Shown: in pieces, positions 28,296 to 37,848 of the stretch
How positions within the stretch are numbered: the stretch's first letter is position 1
How the letters are laid out: each line of letters starts with the position of its first letter
Source of the DNA: Candidatus Pacearchaeota archaeon
GTDB taxonomy: Archaea > Nanobdellota > Nanobdellia > Pacearchaeales > GW2011-AR1
Length of the DNA: 43,920 nt
Direction of reading: 5' to 3'
Assembly: GCA_016188895.1 (NCBI GenBank)
Contig: JACPGZ010000017.1
Span: 66,538-110,457 of the forward strand
The notes under the pieces: model-generated
Databases searched by the model: none
What the model was told of the DNA's origin: nothing
The model's input: the letters and a program-made list of their open reading frames with translations, nothing else
Program-made: the position numbers and the translations under genes

Positions 28296-28826
28296 ATGGC
28301 TAAATCAAGGAAAAAGAAAGAAGAAATTAATCTTGATGAATTAGATATCAACCAGTTATTAAATGAAGCAGTTGCAACTTCTCGTTTAGGAAGGGCATTA
28401 GCGAGTTTGGGAGCTACTTTAACAGGCAGGGAGAAACATGATGCAGGTTTAGTCTATCTTTTGCTTAAAGCTGGAAAAGAATATTCAGGAAAATTTCCAG
28501 TTGTAGCAGAAATAAAAGATGTACCAGAATTAAAAAAGTATACCCCAAAAGAAGCAATTGATTGGTTTGCTGGTCGCTATCCAAAAGAAGCAGGACCTCT
28601 TCTCAAAAAATTGGAGGAAGAATATACAAAACCCAAGACAGAAATTAACTATGGGTTAAGAAAGAACAAGGATTTGTCAGATTCGCTTTATATAGAAACT
28701 TTGTCACAAATTCTTAATATATCAGATGATCGAGCCAGAGTTTTGTATCATGGCATTATTAAACCATATCTTGATCAACAAGAAGAGGAGAGTAAACTTG
28801 TTAGTATAACAATCAAAGAAAACTAA
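28296..28826 (+). CDS. Hypothetical protein
   Basis: ORF track, lysine-rich N-terminus. Confidence 0.65.
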   Translation: MAKSRKKKEEINLDELDINQLLNEAVATSRLGRALASLGATLTGREKHDAGLVYLLLKAGKEYSGKFPVVAEIKDVPELKKYTPKEAIDWFAGRYPKEAGPLLKKLEEEYTKPKTEINYGLRKNKDLSDSLYIETLSQILNISDDRARVLYHGIIKPYLDQQEEESKLVSITIKEN

Positions 28827-28865
28827 AAAAGAAAGTCTTTTATATCTTTTATTTCTTCAATTTAA

Positions 28866-28949
28866 ATGACAGCGAGCAAGTTTTATGTTACAACCCCGAT
28901 GATCACTTTCCACTTTTCACACTTTTCAGGCACTAACATAAAGTATTAA
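28866..28949 (+). pseudogene. Orphan 5' stub of methionyl-tRNA synthetase
   Basis: MTASKFYVTTPM... then unrelated residues and stop; compare metG start MASKKFYITTAIDYVNAHPHIGHAY. Confidence 0.75.
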
Positions 28950-28952
28950 TAA

Positions 28953-29948
28953 ATGAATTTCCATATAAACTGGATGAAAAGTATCAATATTTCTAGGGAA
29001 AGTCTAGAGGATTTATATAAAAAAGATAAATTATCAACATATGAAATAGCAGAAGAATTTGGTTGTTGTCAGGCAACTATATGGAAAAGATTAGTAGAAT
29101 TTGATATTAAAAGAAGAAAACCTCACGAGCTTAATTCTAATGTTCCTACAAAGGAAAAATTGATTGAATTGTATTTTAATAAGAGATTATCTACTTGGAG
29201 AATAGAAAAGGAATATGGATACTCTAGAGGTACGATTTACAGAAAGTTAAAAGAATTTGGATTGAAAACAAGGGATTTAGCTGACTCTCATATAATTTAT
29301 CCTAGACAAAATTTTTCTGGTGACCCAATAGAAAAAGCATATTTGATAGGATTTAGAATTGGAGATCTTGGTGTCAGAAAAATCTATCCAAATAGTAAGA
29401 CTATTTGTGTAGCAAGCGGAAGCACTATTAAAGAACAAATAGACTTAATAAAAAGTTTATTCGAAAAATATGGTAAGACTTGGATTCAGACTAAAAACGG
29501 CAAGATAAACATCCAAATTAATTTGAATGAATCTTTTGAGTTTCTATTAAGTAAAGATGTACCTAAATGGGCTCTGGATAAGGAAGATTATTTTTTCTCA
29601 TTTCTTGCAGGTTTTACAGATGCAGAAGGAAGTTTTTATATATCTAAAGGTATGGCTGCCTATTCTATAGGAAACTGCGATTTTAATTTGCTATCTATTA
29701 TTAAAAAAAATCTTAACAGATTCGGGATATCTTGTGGTAGAATATCAACTCATAAAAGAAAAGGAAAACCAACAACAGACGGTTATTTTTTTAGTTCTGA
29801 TTATTATCAACTAAGAATAGATAAAAAAGCAGTTTTATTGCAGCTTTTTACTAAATTAAAAACATTTATTAAACATGAAAATAAGATGAAAGCATTAAAT
29901 ATAGCTACTGAAAATATTAATTGGAGAAATCTAAAATATGGCAAGTAA
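28953..29948 (+). CDS. LAGLIDADG homing endonuclease with tandem N-terminal HTH motifs
   Basis: Two HTH repeats (LSTYEIAEEFGCCQATIWKRL / LSTWRIEKEYGYSRGTIYRKL); AYLIGFRIGDLG and FLAGFTDAEGSFYI motifs. Confidence 0.9.
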   Translation: MNFHINWMKSINISRESLEDLYKKDKLSTYEIAEEFGCCQATIWKRLVEFDIKRRKPHELNSNVPTKEKLIELYFNKRLSTWRIEKEYGYSRGTIYRKLKEFGLKTRDLADSHIIYPRQNFSGDPIEKAYLIGFRIGDLGVRKIYPNSKTICVASGSTIKEQIDLIKSLFEKYGKTWIQTKNGKINIQINLNESFEFLLSKDVPKWALDKEDYFFSFLAGFTDAEGSFYISKGMAAYSIGNCDFNLLSIIKKNLNRFGISCGRISTHKRKGKPTTDGYFFSSDYYQLRIDKKAVLLQLFTKLKTFIKHENKMKALNIATENINWRNLKYGK

Positions 29949-31383
29949 AAAATTTTACATAACAACTGCAATTGATTATGTAAATGCACATCCTCACATC
30001 GGGCACGCATATCAAAAGATTGCAGCTGATGTTTTAGCTAGATGGCATCGTATTCAAGGAGATAAGGTATTTTTTTTGACAGGAACTGATGAACATGGAC
30101 AAAAAATAGCAAAAGCTGCTAAAGAAGCTGGACTGAGTGAAAAGAAATTTGTTGATAAAATTAGCAGTGAATTTATAGATGCTTGGAAAAATCTAGGAAT
30201 TAGTTATAATAGATTTATTAGAACAACTGATAAAGATCATGAAGAAGTTGCTAAAAAATTTGTAGAACTAATGAATAAGAAAGGTGATATTTACAAAGGA
30301 ACTTATGAAGGATTGTATTGCGAGGGATGCGAGGCTTTTATTACTGAAAAGGAACTTGTTAATGGAAGATGCAGGTTTCATCCTAATTTAGAGCCAAAAA
30401 GATTAAAAGAGGATACATATTATTTCAGATTGAGCAAATATCAAGATAAACTTCTAAAACTTTATGAGAAGAACAAGGAATTTATCTCTCCATCAAAAAG
30501 AAGAAATGAGATAATAAATAGGGTTAAAGAAGGGTTGAAGGATTTGAGCATTACAAGAACAAGTGTGACATGGGGAATTCCTTTTCCATTAGAAAAAGGA
30601 CATTCCATTTATGTTTGGTATGAGGCCTTGCTTAGTTACCTTGCTGGAATCGGATGGCCTAATAAAAAATATGAAAAGTTTTGGCCTGCTGATGTTCAGT
30701 TGCTTGGCGTTGATAATAGTTGGTTTCATTGCGTGATTTTGCCTGCAATGCTGATGTCTGTTGGAATAGAACCCCCAAAAAAGATTTACATTCATGGTTT
30801 TCTTACATTTAACAGACAGAAGATAAGTAAATCCTTAGGAAATGTGATATCTCCTAAGTATCTTGTTGATAAATATGGATATGATTCTGTTAGATATTAT
30901 GCTATGAGAGCTAATCCTTTCGGAGATGACGGTGACTTTTCAGAGCAGGCATTGAAAGATAGGCATAACAATGAGCTTGCAAACAAGCTTGGCAATTTAT
31001 TCAGCAGGATTACTGCACTTGGGGAAAAGCATGGATTGGAAAAAGGTAAGAATGAGTTACTGAAAAAACTTGATATTAAGAAAATAGATAAATTATTTGA
31101 TAGTCTGGAATTTGATAAGGTATTGAATGAAATTTTTGCCTTTATTGATTTATGTAATGAATATGTTCAGAGAAAAATGCTTTGGGAAGCAGAAAATAAA
31201 AAACAGATTTATGAAGTGCTTGATAGTTTAAAAGCAATTGCAATTTTGCTTTATCCATTCATGCCTGCTTCTTGCGAGAAAATTGCAAAGCATCTTGGGT
31301 TTAAAATTGCATATAACGAGATAGAGAAGCCTCTGCGGGAACGCAGTGTCGAAAGAGCAGAGGCGTTGTTTAAGAAGATTTAG
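29938..31383 (+). CDS. metG: Methionyl-tRNA synthetase
   Basis: YVNAHPHIGHAY (HIGH), CEGCEAFI zinc knuckle, WFHC, QKISKSLGN (KMSKS-like). Confidence 0.95.
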   Translation: MASKKFYITTAIDYVNAHPHIGHAYQKIAADVLARWHRIQGDKVFFLTGTDEHGQKIAKAAKEAGLSEKKFVDKISSEFIDAWKNLGISYNRFIRTTDKDHEEVAKKFVELMNKKGDIYKGTYEGLYCEGCEAFITEKELVNGRCRFHPNLEPKRLKEDTYYFRLSKYQDKLLKLYEKNKEFISPSKRRNEIINRVKEGLKDLSITRTSVTWGIPFPLEKGHSIYVWYEALLSYLAGIGWPNKKYEKFWPADVQLLGVDNSWFHCVILPAMLMSVGIEPPKKIYIHGFLTFNRQKISKSLGNVISPKYLVDKYGYDSVRYYAMRANPFGDDGDFSEQALKDRHNNELANKLGNLFSRITALGEKHGLEKGKNELLKKLDIKKIDKLFDSLEFDKVLNEIFAFIDLCNEYVQRKMLWEAENKKQIYEVLDSLKAIAILLYPFMPASCEKIAKHLGFKIAYNEIEKPLRERSVERAEALFKKI

Positions 31384-31418
31384 TAAGATTTATATAAATT
31401 CATTCTTCATTATAGAAG

Positions 31419-34400
31419 ATGGTGAAAAAGATAGGCAAAAAGAGAGGCAAAGAAGAAAAAAGAAGAGGCAGGTCAAAGAATAAAGGACTTTATTATCTTA
31501 CTTTCTTCTTAGTATTTGTTATCGCATTTATCTTGTTTTCAATTGTATTTTTGAATGTTCTTTCAGCGTTTCCTGACAAGCCTCGTGTGCGAGGCTTGTT
31601 TCAGAGTATTGATGAATTGAATGTTCCGTTTTTCAAGGCGTTTGTGATAACAGGGAGACAGATAAGCGGACAGGCGACTCTTGTTTGTACGAATGGATTG
31701 GCTGATTGCGCTGCTAGTATGCAGTCGGGAGATTGGGCTGAATTGCAGACTAATAATATTAATCCGACTTTAGATGCAGATGGCTCAAGCGGATTTTTGC
31801 TTGGATTTGCAGAGAGCATTCGGTGGGATCCTACCTCTAGAAAGTTATTCTTCGTAGGAGCAGATCATGGCGATAGCACCCATTTTGTGATTTACGATGA
31901 GCTGACTAACGATTGGTATCGCAATGACGCTGGAGCGCCTCTTCCAGGGGGAGTTAATCATGGGTATGACCATATGGCTGTTGATCCTACAAGAGGGTAT
32001 TTTTATGTAAGGCATGGGTACACAGGAACTTATTTGGATCGGTACCATATTGCTAGTGAAACTTGGACAGCGACTCCTTCCAATAGTGATAATGGGTGTT
32101 GTAATGGAATAGATTATTTTTCTGAGTTGGATGGCGTGCTTTGGTACGGAGGCATGAGCCTTCTTCTTTACAAGGAAACCACGAATCAATGGACAACGCT
32201 TACGACGAGCGCTCCCGCAGGAACCTACAATAATTTCTTGGAGTCTAACCCAATTCACAAAGTGGCGATTTTTGGAGGAGGAAATGGAGATAGGCGTCTT
32301 TATAAAGTGAATGGCAGTGAGCAGGTGAGCGCTCTCTCAAATGCCTCTATTGATCTTGGAACACAAGATAGCATGGTGACTTTTGATCCTATTGAAGGGG
32401 ATTATTTGGTCTTTGCTAATGGAAGACAGTTTTGGCGATACAATGTCGTGACAGATTCATGGCAGAACTTAACTGCAACCGCGAATATTCCTGCGCGTGT
32501 TTGGCGTGATACTGACCGTGTCCATGGTATGGTAACTGGAGCGATTCCAACCCATGGTGTTATTGTTGTTGTGACTTGTGATGGGGGCAGTCCTCTTCCA
32601 GATTGCAGAGTGCATTTGTATAAGCATGCTCCTTCTGCGCCAGATACAAATCCTCCCGCTACTATTTCTAATCTTGCTGTTAATTCTTGCTCTCAGAATA
32701 ATTGCACGCTTTCTTGGACAGCGCCTGGAGATGACGGGAATACAGGGGCTGCTGTTTCGTATGATGTTAGGTATTCAACATCTCCTATTACGACGGCAAA
32801 TTGGGCGAGTGCTACACAAGTTTCAGGAGAGCCTTTTCCTCAAATTGCCGGGACTTCGCAGAATATGATAGTTTCTGGATTACAATCTGGAGTAAGTTAT
32901 TATTTTGCTATTATAGCAAGTGATGATGCTGGGAATCAAGGAGGATTGAGCAATGTGGCTAGTGGGTTAACGGCTCTACCTCCTGTTTACATAGGCGGAT
33001 ATCCCATGCCTTTACTTGAAGATGAAAAGAATGCTTACCGAAAATGGAATTGGACGTGGACAACGAGTATAGAGCCTGATCTTCCTTGTTCCTATCCTTC
33101 AGATACTCCGCCTTGCAGTCAGTATTTTGTTTCAGACCCCGATATTCACTATGATACAGAAGGCGATGATTTGTGGACTTACTTGATGATGTATCTTCGT
33201 ACTGGGGAGAATGGGTACCTGGATCGTGCCAATGCTTGGGCGCGTTATTTCAAAGATGATTATAGGAATTGTGTAGGCAGTCCTAGTTTGACTTTTTGTA
33301 ATGATAAAGCGGGATATGGCATAGATCATATGTATGGATGGGGGCTTGTGGCTTTGTATGAATACACAAAAGATACTGACCCTATTGGTGCGCAGGAGGC
33401 TCTCACAGAAGCAGAAAATCTTGCTGCTGAAGTTGAATCCCAATGGATTGGTGCTGTGCCAGGACAGTATAGGATGGCAGATACTGGCATGCGACGAGCT
33501 GCACGACATCTTCTTCTGGTAACTCGTGTGGCTGAAGCCACTAAGAAACAACGCTGGATTGATCTCAGAGATAGATTGATTGAGCTCTGGATACAATCTC
33601 CTGATTGGGATGCCAGAGGAATGTATTTTGTAGGGCAATGGTCTACTGATACTATTACATATCCTGGATATAATGGCGGGACTTATGCTGATGGTGTTCG
33701 CAAGCAATCAGCATTCCACATTGGTCTTGTAGCTGAAGCTTTTTTTCAGGCATATAGGGTGACAGGGCGTCAGGAGCTAAAGGATCGCGCGATTGCCATG
33801 GCAAGATATGTTGAGCAATATGGGCTCGAGCCCACATCTCAATATACTGCAGCCTTTTTTGGATTTAATGCGACTGGCGGGCTTTGGTATAGCTATATAG
33901 ACCCTGTCTATACCACAGACTTGGTGAATATCTTGATGCTCGGATATAAATATACTGGTGAGCAGCATTTTTACGACCAGGCAGTTTACTTTTTTAATCG
34001 TGGAACGAAAGGAGCTTATTCCACTGGAGCGCGTCTTGCTGCTGACAACGAGGTTCATCATTTCATAGATACTCTCTTTGATAGTTCGTACGGCAATTTT
34101 TATCTTTCTAGAAATAAGGGAGAGCTGCTTTTCACTTATTTGATCTTTGAGTCTGGGAATTCTCCTGTGTCAGACACAACTCCTCCAACAACACCAACAG
34201 GATTGACAGCAAATGCAGTGAGCAGTTCAAGAATAGATTTGACATGGACAGCATCAAGTGATGATGAATCTGGGATTGCTAATTATAAAGTTTATAGGAA
34301 TAATGTTAATGTGGGGCAGCCGACTACAACTTCATTTAGTGATACAGGATTGAGTGAAGGGCAAAGTTATAGCTATGAAGTTAGTGCTGTGAATGGGGCT

Positions 34401-36062
34401 GGATTAGAATCAGCAAGAAGCAGTGCTGTAAATAGAGCAACATTAAATGTTGCTCCTTCAATAAGTTCAGTTAGCGCAACTTCACAAACAAGTGTAAGAG
34501 TGATTTATAGCGAGGCAATGAACAGGAGCACAATACAAACAATAGGGAATTATTTGATAAATGGAATAACAATATCAAGCTTAAGTGTTTCTGCAGATAA
34601 TACAACAGCAACATTGACAACATCTGCAATGACAAATGGAACTTCTTATGCATTAACAATAAGCAATGTAAGAGATTTAGCAGGCAATTTCATAAGTCCA
34701 AATCCAACTAATGTTAATTATCTTTATCAGGAAATTGTAATACCTTCTGGTTTAGCTGCTCACTGGAAGTTTGATGAAGGAACAGGGAGTAGTGCAGCAG
34801 ACAGCTCTGGAAATGGAAATAATGGAGCGATAACAAGCCCGAGCTGGACAATAGGAAGAATAGGAAATGCTTTGAGTTTCTCTGGAGCAAGTTATATAAC
34901 AGTTCCTAATTCAGCATCATTGGATATTGTAGGAAGGAATATTAGCATAGCGGCATGGTTGAGTCCTCTAGATACTCCTGGAGATGCGGTTTTAATAGAA
35001 AAGCAATGGACAGCAGGAAGTATGACAAGCCCTTATTATCAGTATGGGATTGAATTGGACAATAACGGGGATGGCTCTTATGATTTTATTTTTGGAGATA
35101 GTTCTGGAGTGTTAAGAATAGGTGCTTTTAGCACAGCACAATATGGAACATGGCAGCATTTAGTCATAACATATGATGGAGCAAATATAAGAGCATATAT
35201 AAATGGAGTGCAAGCAGGAAGTATTGCACAGACTAATTCACTGCAGGCAAGAGGAAATTCACTTATTATAGGAGCAGATGCTTTATTAGCACAAAGATAC
35301 CAAGGATTATTGGATGAAGTTATGCTCTTCAATAAAGCATTAACTGTACAAGAAGTGAGTGATTTGTATAATTCAGGAGGAACTTCTCAACAATGCGGAA
35401 ACTCAATTACAGAAACAGGAGAGCAGTGCGATGACGGAAATTCAAACAATAATGATGCATGCAAGAATGATTGTACATTAAATGTATGCAACGATGGTTA
35501 TGTATATACAGGAGTTGAGGCATGTGAAATTGGGCAGACACAGGCATGCACAATAAATAGTTATTCTGGCTTAAGAGAATGTTTAAGCGATTGCACTGGA
35601 TATGGAAGCTGCATTACAAGTGAATCATGCGGAGATGGTATTGTAAATGGAAATGAGACATGCGATGACGGAATATACAATGGACAGCCGAATTATTGCA
35701 ATGCTCAATGCATTGGAATTACAACTCCAGCTTGTGGAAATAATGTTCAGGAATCTGGAGAGCAATGTGATGGAAGTGACAATGCTTTATGCGGAGGAAA
35801 TTCATGCTTATTGAATTGCACATGCGCAATACCACCTCCTGCAACAATGCAGATAATCTCTCCTACAAATAATGATGTAATAACAATCCCAGCTGGAGAA
35901 AACAATACAAATGTAACAATAACATTCAATGCAATTAACTTTAATATTGGAGGAAAAGGCGGAAATCACATACACTTTTCATTGAGTAATGTTTCTGGAT
36001 TGGATATACATTCAATGACGAGTTTATGTTTTACAATGCTCCTTCAAACATTGTTGAATTGA
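31419..36062 (+). CDS. Giant surface protein: N-terminal TM anchor, propeller-like region, FN3, toroid-like region, LamG, DUF4215-like Cys-rich repeats; frame lost near its 3' end
   Basis: ORF track; domain look of DTTPPTTPTGLTANAVSSSRIDLTW, GLAAHWKFDEGTGSSAADSSGNGNNG, CGNSITETGEQCDDGNSNNNDACKNDC. Confidence 0.8.
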   Translation: MVKKIGKKRGKEEKRRGRSKNKGLYYLTFFLVFVIAFILFSIVFLNVLSAFPDKPRVRGLFQSIDELNVPFFKAFVITGRQISGQATLVCTNGLADCAASMQSGDWAELQTNNINPTLDADGSSGFLLGFAESIRWDPTSRKLFFVGADHGDSTHFVIYDELTNDWYRNDAGAPLPGGVNHGYDHMAVDPTRGYFYVRHGYTGTYLDRYHIASETWTATPSNSDNGCCNGIDYFSELDGVLWYGGMSLLLYKETTNQWTTLTTSAPAGTYNNFLESNPIHKVAIFGGGNGDRRLYKVNGSEQVSALSNASIDLGTQDSMVTFDPIEGDYLVFANGRQFWRYNVVTDSWQNLTATANIPARVWRDTDRVHGMVTGAIPTHGVIVVVTCDGGSPLPDCRVHLYKHAPSAPDTNPPATISNLAVNSCSQNNCTLSWTAPGDDGNTGAAVSYDVRYSTSPITTANWASATQVSGEPFPQIAGTSQNMIVSGLQSGVSYYFAIIASDDAGNQGGLSNVASGLTALPPVYIGGYPMPLLEDEKNAYRKWNWTWTTSIEPDLPCSYPSDTPPCSQYFVSDPDIHYDTEGDDLWTYLMMYLRTGENGYLDRANAWARYFKDDYRNCVGSPSLTFCNDKAGYGIDHMYGWGLVALYEYTKDTDPIGAQEALTEAENLAAEVESQWIGAVPGQYRMADTGMRRAARHLLLVTRVAEATKKQRWIDLRDRLIELWIQSPDWDARGMYFVGQWSTDTITYPGYNGGTYADGVRKQSAFHIGLVAEAFFQAYRVTGRQELKDRAIAMARYVEQYGLEPTSQYTAAFFGFNATGGLWYSYIDPVYTTDLVNILMLGYKYTGEQHFYDQAVYFFNRGTKGAYSTGARLAADNEVHHFIDTLFDSSYGNFYLSRNKGELLFTYLIFESGNSPVSDTTPPTTPTGLTANAVSSSRIDLTWTASSDDESGIANYKVYRNNVNVGQPTTTSFSDTGLSEGQSYSYEVSAVNGAGLESARSSAVNRATLNVAPSISSVSATSQTSVRVIYSEAMNRSTIQTIGNYLINGITISSLSVSADNTTATLTTSAMTNGTSYALTISNVRDLAGNFISPNPTNVNYLYQEIVIPSGLAAHWKFDEGTGSSAADSSGNGNNGAITSPSWTIGRIGNALSFSGASYITVPNSASLDIVGRNISIAAWLSPLDTPGDAVLIEKQWTAGSMTSPYYQYGIELDNNGDGSYDFIFGDSSGVLRIGAFSTAQYGTWQHLVITYDGANIRAYINGVQAGSIAQTNSLQARGNSLIIGADALLAQRYQGLLDEVMLFNKALTVQEVSDLYNSGGTSQQCGNSITETGEQCDDGNSNNNDACKNDCTLNVCNDGYVYTGVEACEIGQTQACTINSYSGLRECLSDCTGYGSCITSESCGDGIVNGNETCDDGIYNGQPNYCNAQCIGITTPACGNNVQESGEQCDGSDNALCGGNSCLLNCTCAIPPPATMQIISPTNNDVITIPAGENNTNVTITFNAINFNIGGKGGNHIHFSLSNVSGLDIHSMTSLCFTMLLQTLLN

Positions 36063-36838
36063 ATTTAATTGCTGGCACAACTCAATATGCAACAAGAATT
36101 GATAACAATACAATAAGATTCAATGATGTTCCATTAGGAGAGCGTACATTAAGAGCAAGATTAGTTGATTCTTCTCATTTAGCATTAACAAATGCAGAGG
36201 CAGAAACAACAATTATATTCAGGATTAATGCAAGCAGCGCGGTTGCTGGATATTGCGGAGATAATATTTGCGACGGAAGCATCATTGGAGAGTCATGCTC
36301 ATCATGTTCAACAGACTGCGGGCAATGTCCGACTCCTGATACAGGAACATCTGGCGGCGGTGGCGGAGCTCCGAGAGTTATTGCAAAGCCAATAAATGAA
36401 ACAATATTGATTCCAACAATTGAGAAGATTGATATTGTTGAAGGAGCAACATCTTCAATTGAGATTGATAAGGAAGAAAGCATTGTCATTGATGTTTATG
36501 GAAGTTCTTATGAATTATCATTTGTTATTACAGATGAAGGAGTTATTGTCAAGTCATTTTCAGGAGATTATTTGATTCCAAGAAACGAGGTAACACCTGT
36601 TGTTGTTGGGAACAGAGAAATGTTTATTGGGATTGAGAGATTTGAGGAAGATAAAGCAAGTCTTGTTATGGGATTGGATGAAGGATTGATTGCTCAACAA
36701 ATAGAAAGAGGAATTGAGGAGGAAATTGCAAGAGAAAAATTGAAAAGCACTTTGTTTAATATAATTGTTGCTTTTGTTGTTGTGTCGCTTGTTGTTTTAG
36801 TTATTGTGATTGTTGCGATGTGGAGGAAGAGAAGATGA
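36026..36838 (+). CDS. C-terminal continuation of the giant surface protein in a different frame, with TM anchor
   Basis: Frame continues MFYNAPSNIVELNLIAGTTQYATRIDNNTIRFNDVPLGERTLRARLVDSSH; ends in a TM helix and WRKRR. Confidence 0.7.
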   Translation: MFYNAPSNIVELNLIAGTTQYATRIDNNTIRFNDVPLGERTLRARLVDSSHLALTNAEAETTIIFRINASSAVAGYCGDNICDGSIIGESCSSCSTDCGQCPTPDTGTSGGGGGAPRVIAKPINETILIPTIEKIDIVEGATSSIEIDKEESIVIDVYGSSYELSFVITDEGVIVKSFSGDYLIPRNEVTPVVVGNREMFIGIERFEEDKASLVMGLDEGLIAQQIERGIEEEIAREKLKSTLFNIIVAFVVVSLVVLVIVIVAMWRKRR

Positions 36839-37242
36839 AGAAAGAAAACATTAAAGAAGAGGTTAAAAAGGAAAAAGATAAAAGACTAAACTTTCTCAAA
36901 CAGCTTGGTTTAGTATTTGTTATTGTTATTATAGCAACAATTATTGATTGGATGACTCATTCACTAAGCCCTAGATTTTATGTTACATTTGAGTATTATA
37001 GAAATAAGATTATCTTTTCAATGCTGTGGGGAATAGTAATTTTATTTGTTTTTAGAAAAATGAAGAATCTTACTGGAAAGGCATTTATCTTTGCAGGCAT
37101 TATTGCATTAGTGTTGCAGGTAAAATACTTTCTTCAAGGATATGACAGATTTTTTGTATTCTTATTTATGTTTTTGCATTTCTTTATGTTTCTTGCTCCG
37201 GCATGGATAATATTCAAGAGATATGCAAAATATTTTAGATAA
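36835..37242 (+). CDS. Membrane protein
   Basis: ATGA overlap with the previous stop; four TM-like helices. Confidence 0.65.
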   Translation: MKKENIKEEVKKEKDKRLNFLKQLGLVFVIVIIATIIDWMTHSLSPRFYVTFEYYRNKIIFSMLWGIVILFVFRKMKNLTGKAFIFAGIIALVLQVKYFLQGYDRFFVFLFMFLHFFMFLAPAWIIFKRYAKYFR

Positions 37243-37283
37243 TGGAATTTAAAAGGATATTTGATAATGTAACTTATGTCTAA
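37242..37283 (+). pseudogene. Candidate orphan 5' stub of pgk
   Basis: ATGGAATTTAAAAGGATATTTGATAAT (MEFKRIFDN...) vs pgk ATGGAATTCAAAACAATAAATGATTTT (MEFKTINDF); TAATG coupling to the upstream gene. Confidence 0.5.
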
Positions 37284-37284
37284 T

Positions 37285-37349
37285 ATGCGAAAGATTTAAA
37301 TATAACCATTATTATGGTTATAGTAACCTTGATTGAGGTTATTTCGCAT
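37285..37349. promoter_or_regulatory. Nested palindromes over the MNT/HEPN promoter
   Basis: TATAACCAT-TATT-ATGGTTATA (37301-37322) inside ATGCGAAA...TTTCGCAT (37285-37292/37342-37349). Confidence 0.65.
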
Positions 37350-37848
37350 GGGATTATTACGATTTTTGAAAACGCATGAAAACGCAAGGAAGATATTTGG
37401 AAAAAGAGAATTAAAGATTATTGAGAAACAACTTTGGGGAATGCGATTAAGCCAATCAGAAAAAAATCGCCTTTCTAGAGATATAAGAAAAAAGCTCAAT
37501 TTCATAAAAGATGTCTCTCAATTTCATAAAGAATTTTCATTAAAATATGCAGTAGAAATAAATGATCTTGTCAATGAGGCGAAAGAAGTAATTCTCGAGC
37601 ATAAATGGTTTAGAAAAATCAAGAAGATATATCTTTTCGGCTCGGTTATCAATAAGGAGCATAATTTAAGCTCTGATATCGATATAGCAGTTATTTTTGA
37701 TACAATTAACCAGGAAGAAGCAATCATATTTAGAAAAGAAATAATGGGTAAACTCCCTCCTAAAATAGACATACAAGTATATAATGTTCTGCCATTAAAA
37801 GTAAGGAAATCAATAGATGCAGAAAAAAGAGTTATATATGAAAGATAG
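37348..37848 (+). CDS. MNT-type nucleotidyltransferase (antitoxin candidate)
   Basis: YLFGSVINKEHNLSSDIDIAVIF (GS...DxD); start at MGLLRFLK. Confidence 0.82.
   Translation: MGLLRFLKTHENARKIFGKRELKIIEKQLWGMRLSQSEKNRLSRDIRKKLNFIKDVSQFHKEFSLKYAVEINDLVNEAKEVILEHKWFRKIKKIYLFGSVINKEHNLSSDIDIAVIFDTINQEEAIIFRKEIMGKLPPKIDIQVYNVLPLKVRKSIDAEKRVIYER

Noticed and set aside
36015-36030. Programmed -1 frameshift in the surface protein
   Set aside because: No slippery heptamer or obvious stimulator at the break; mutation or assembly error is simpler.
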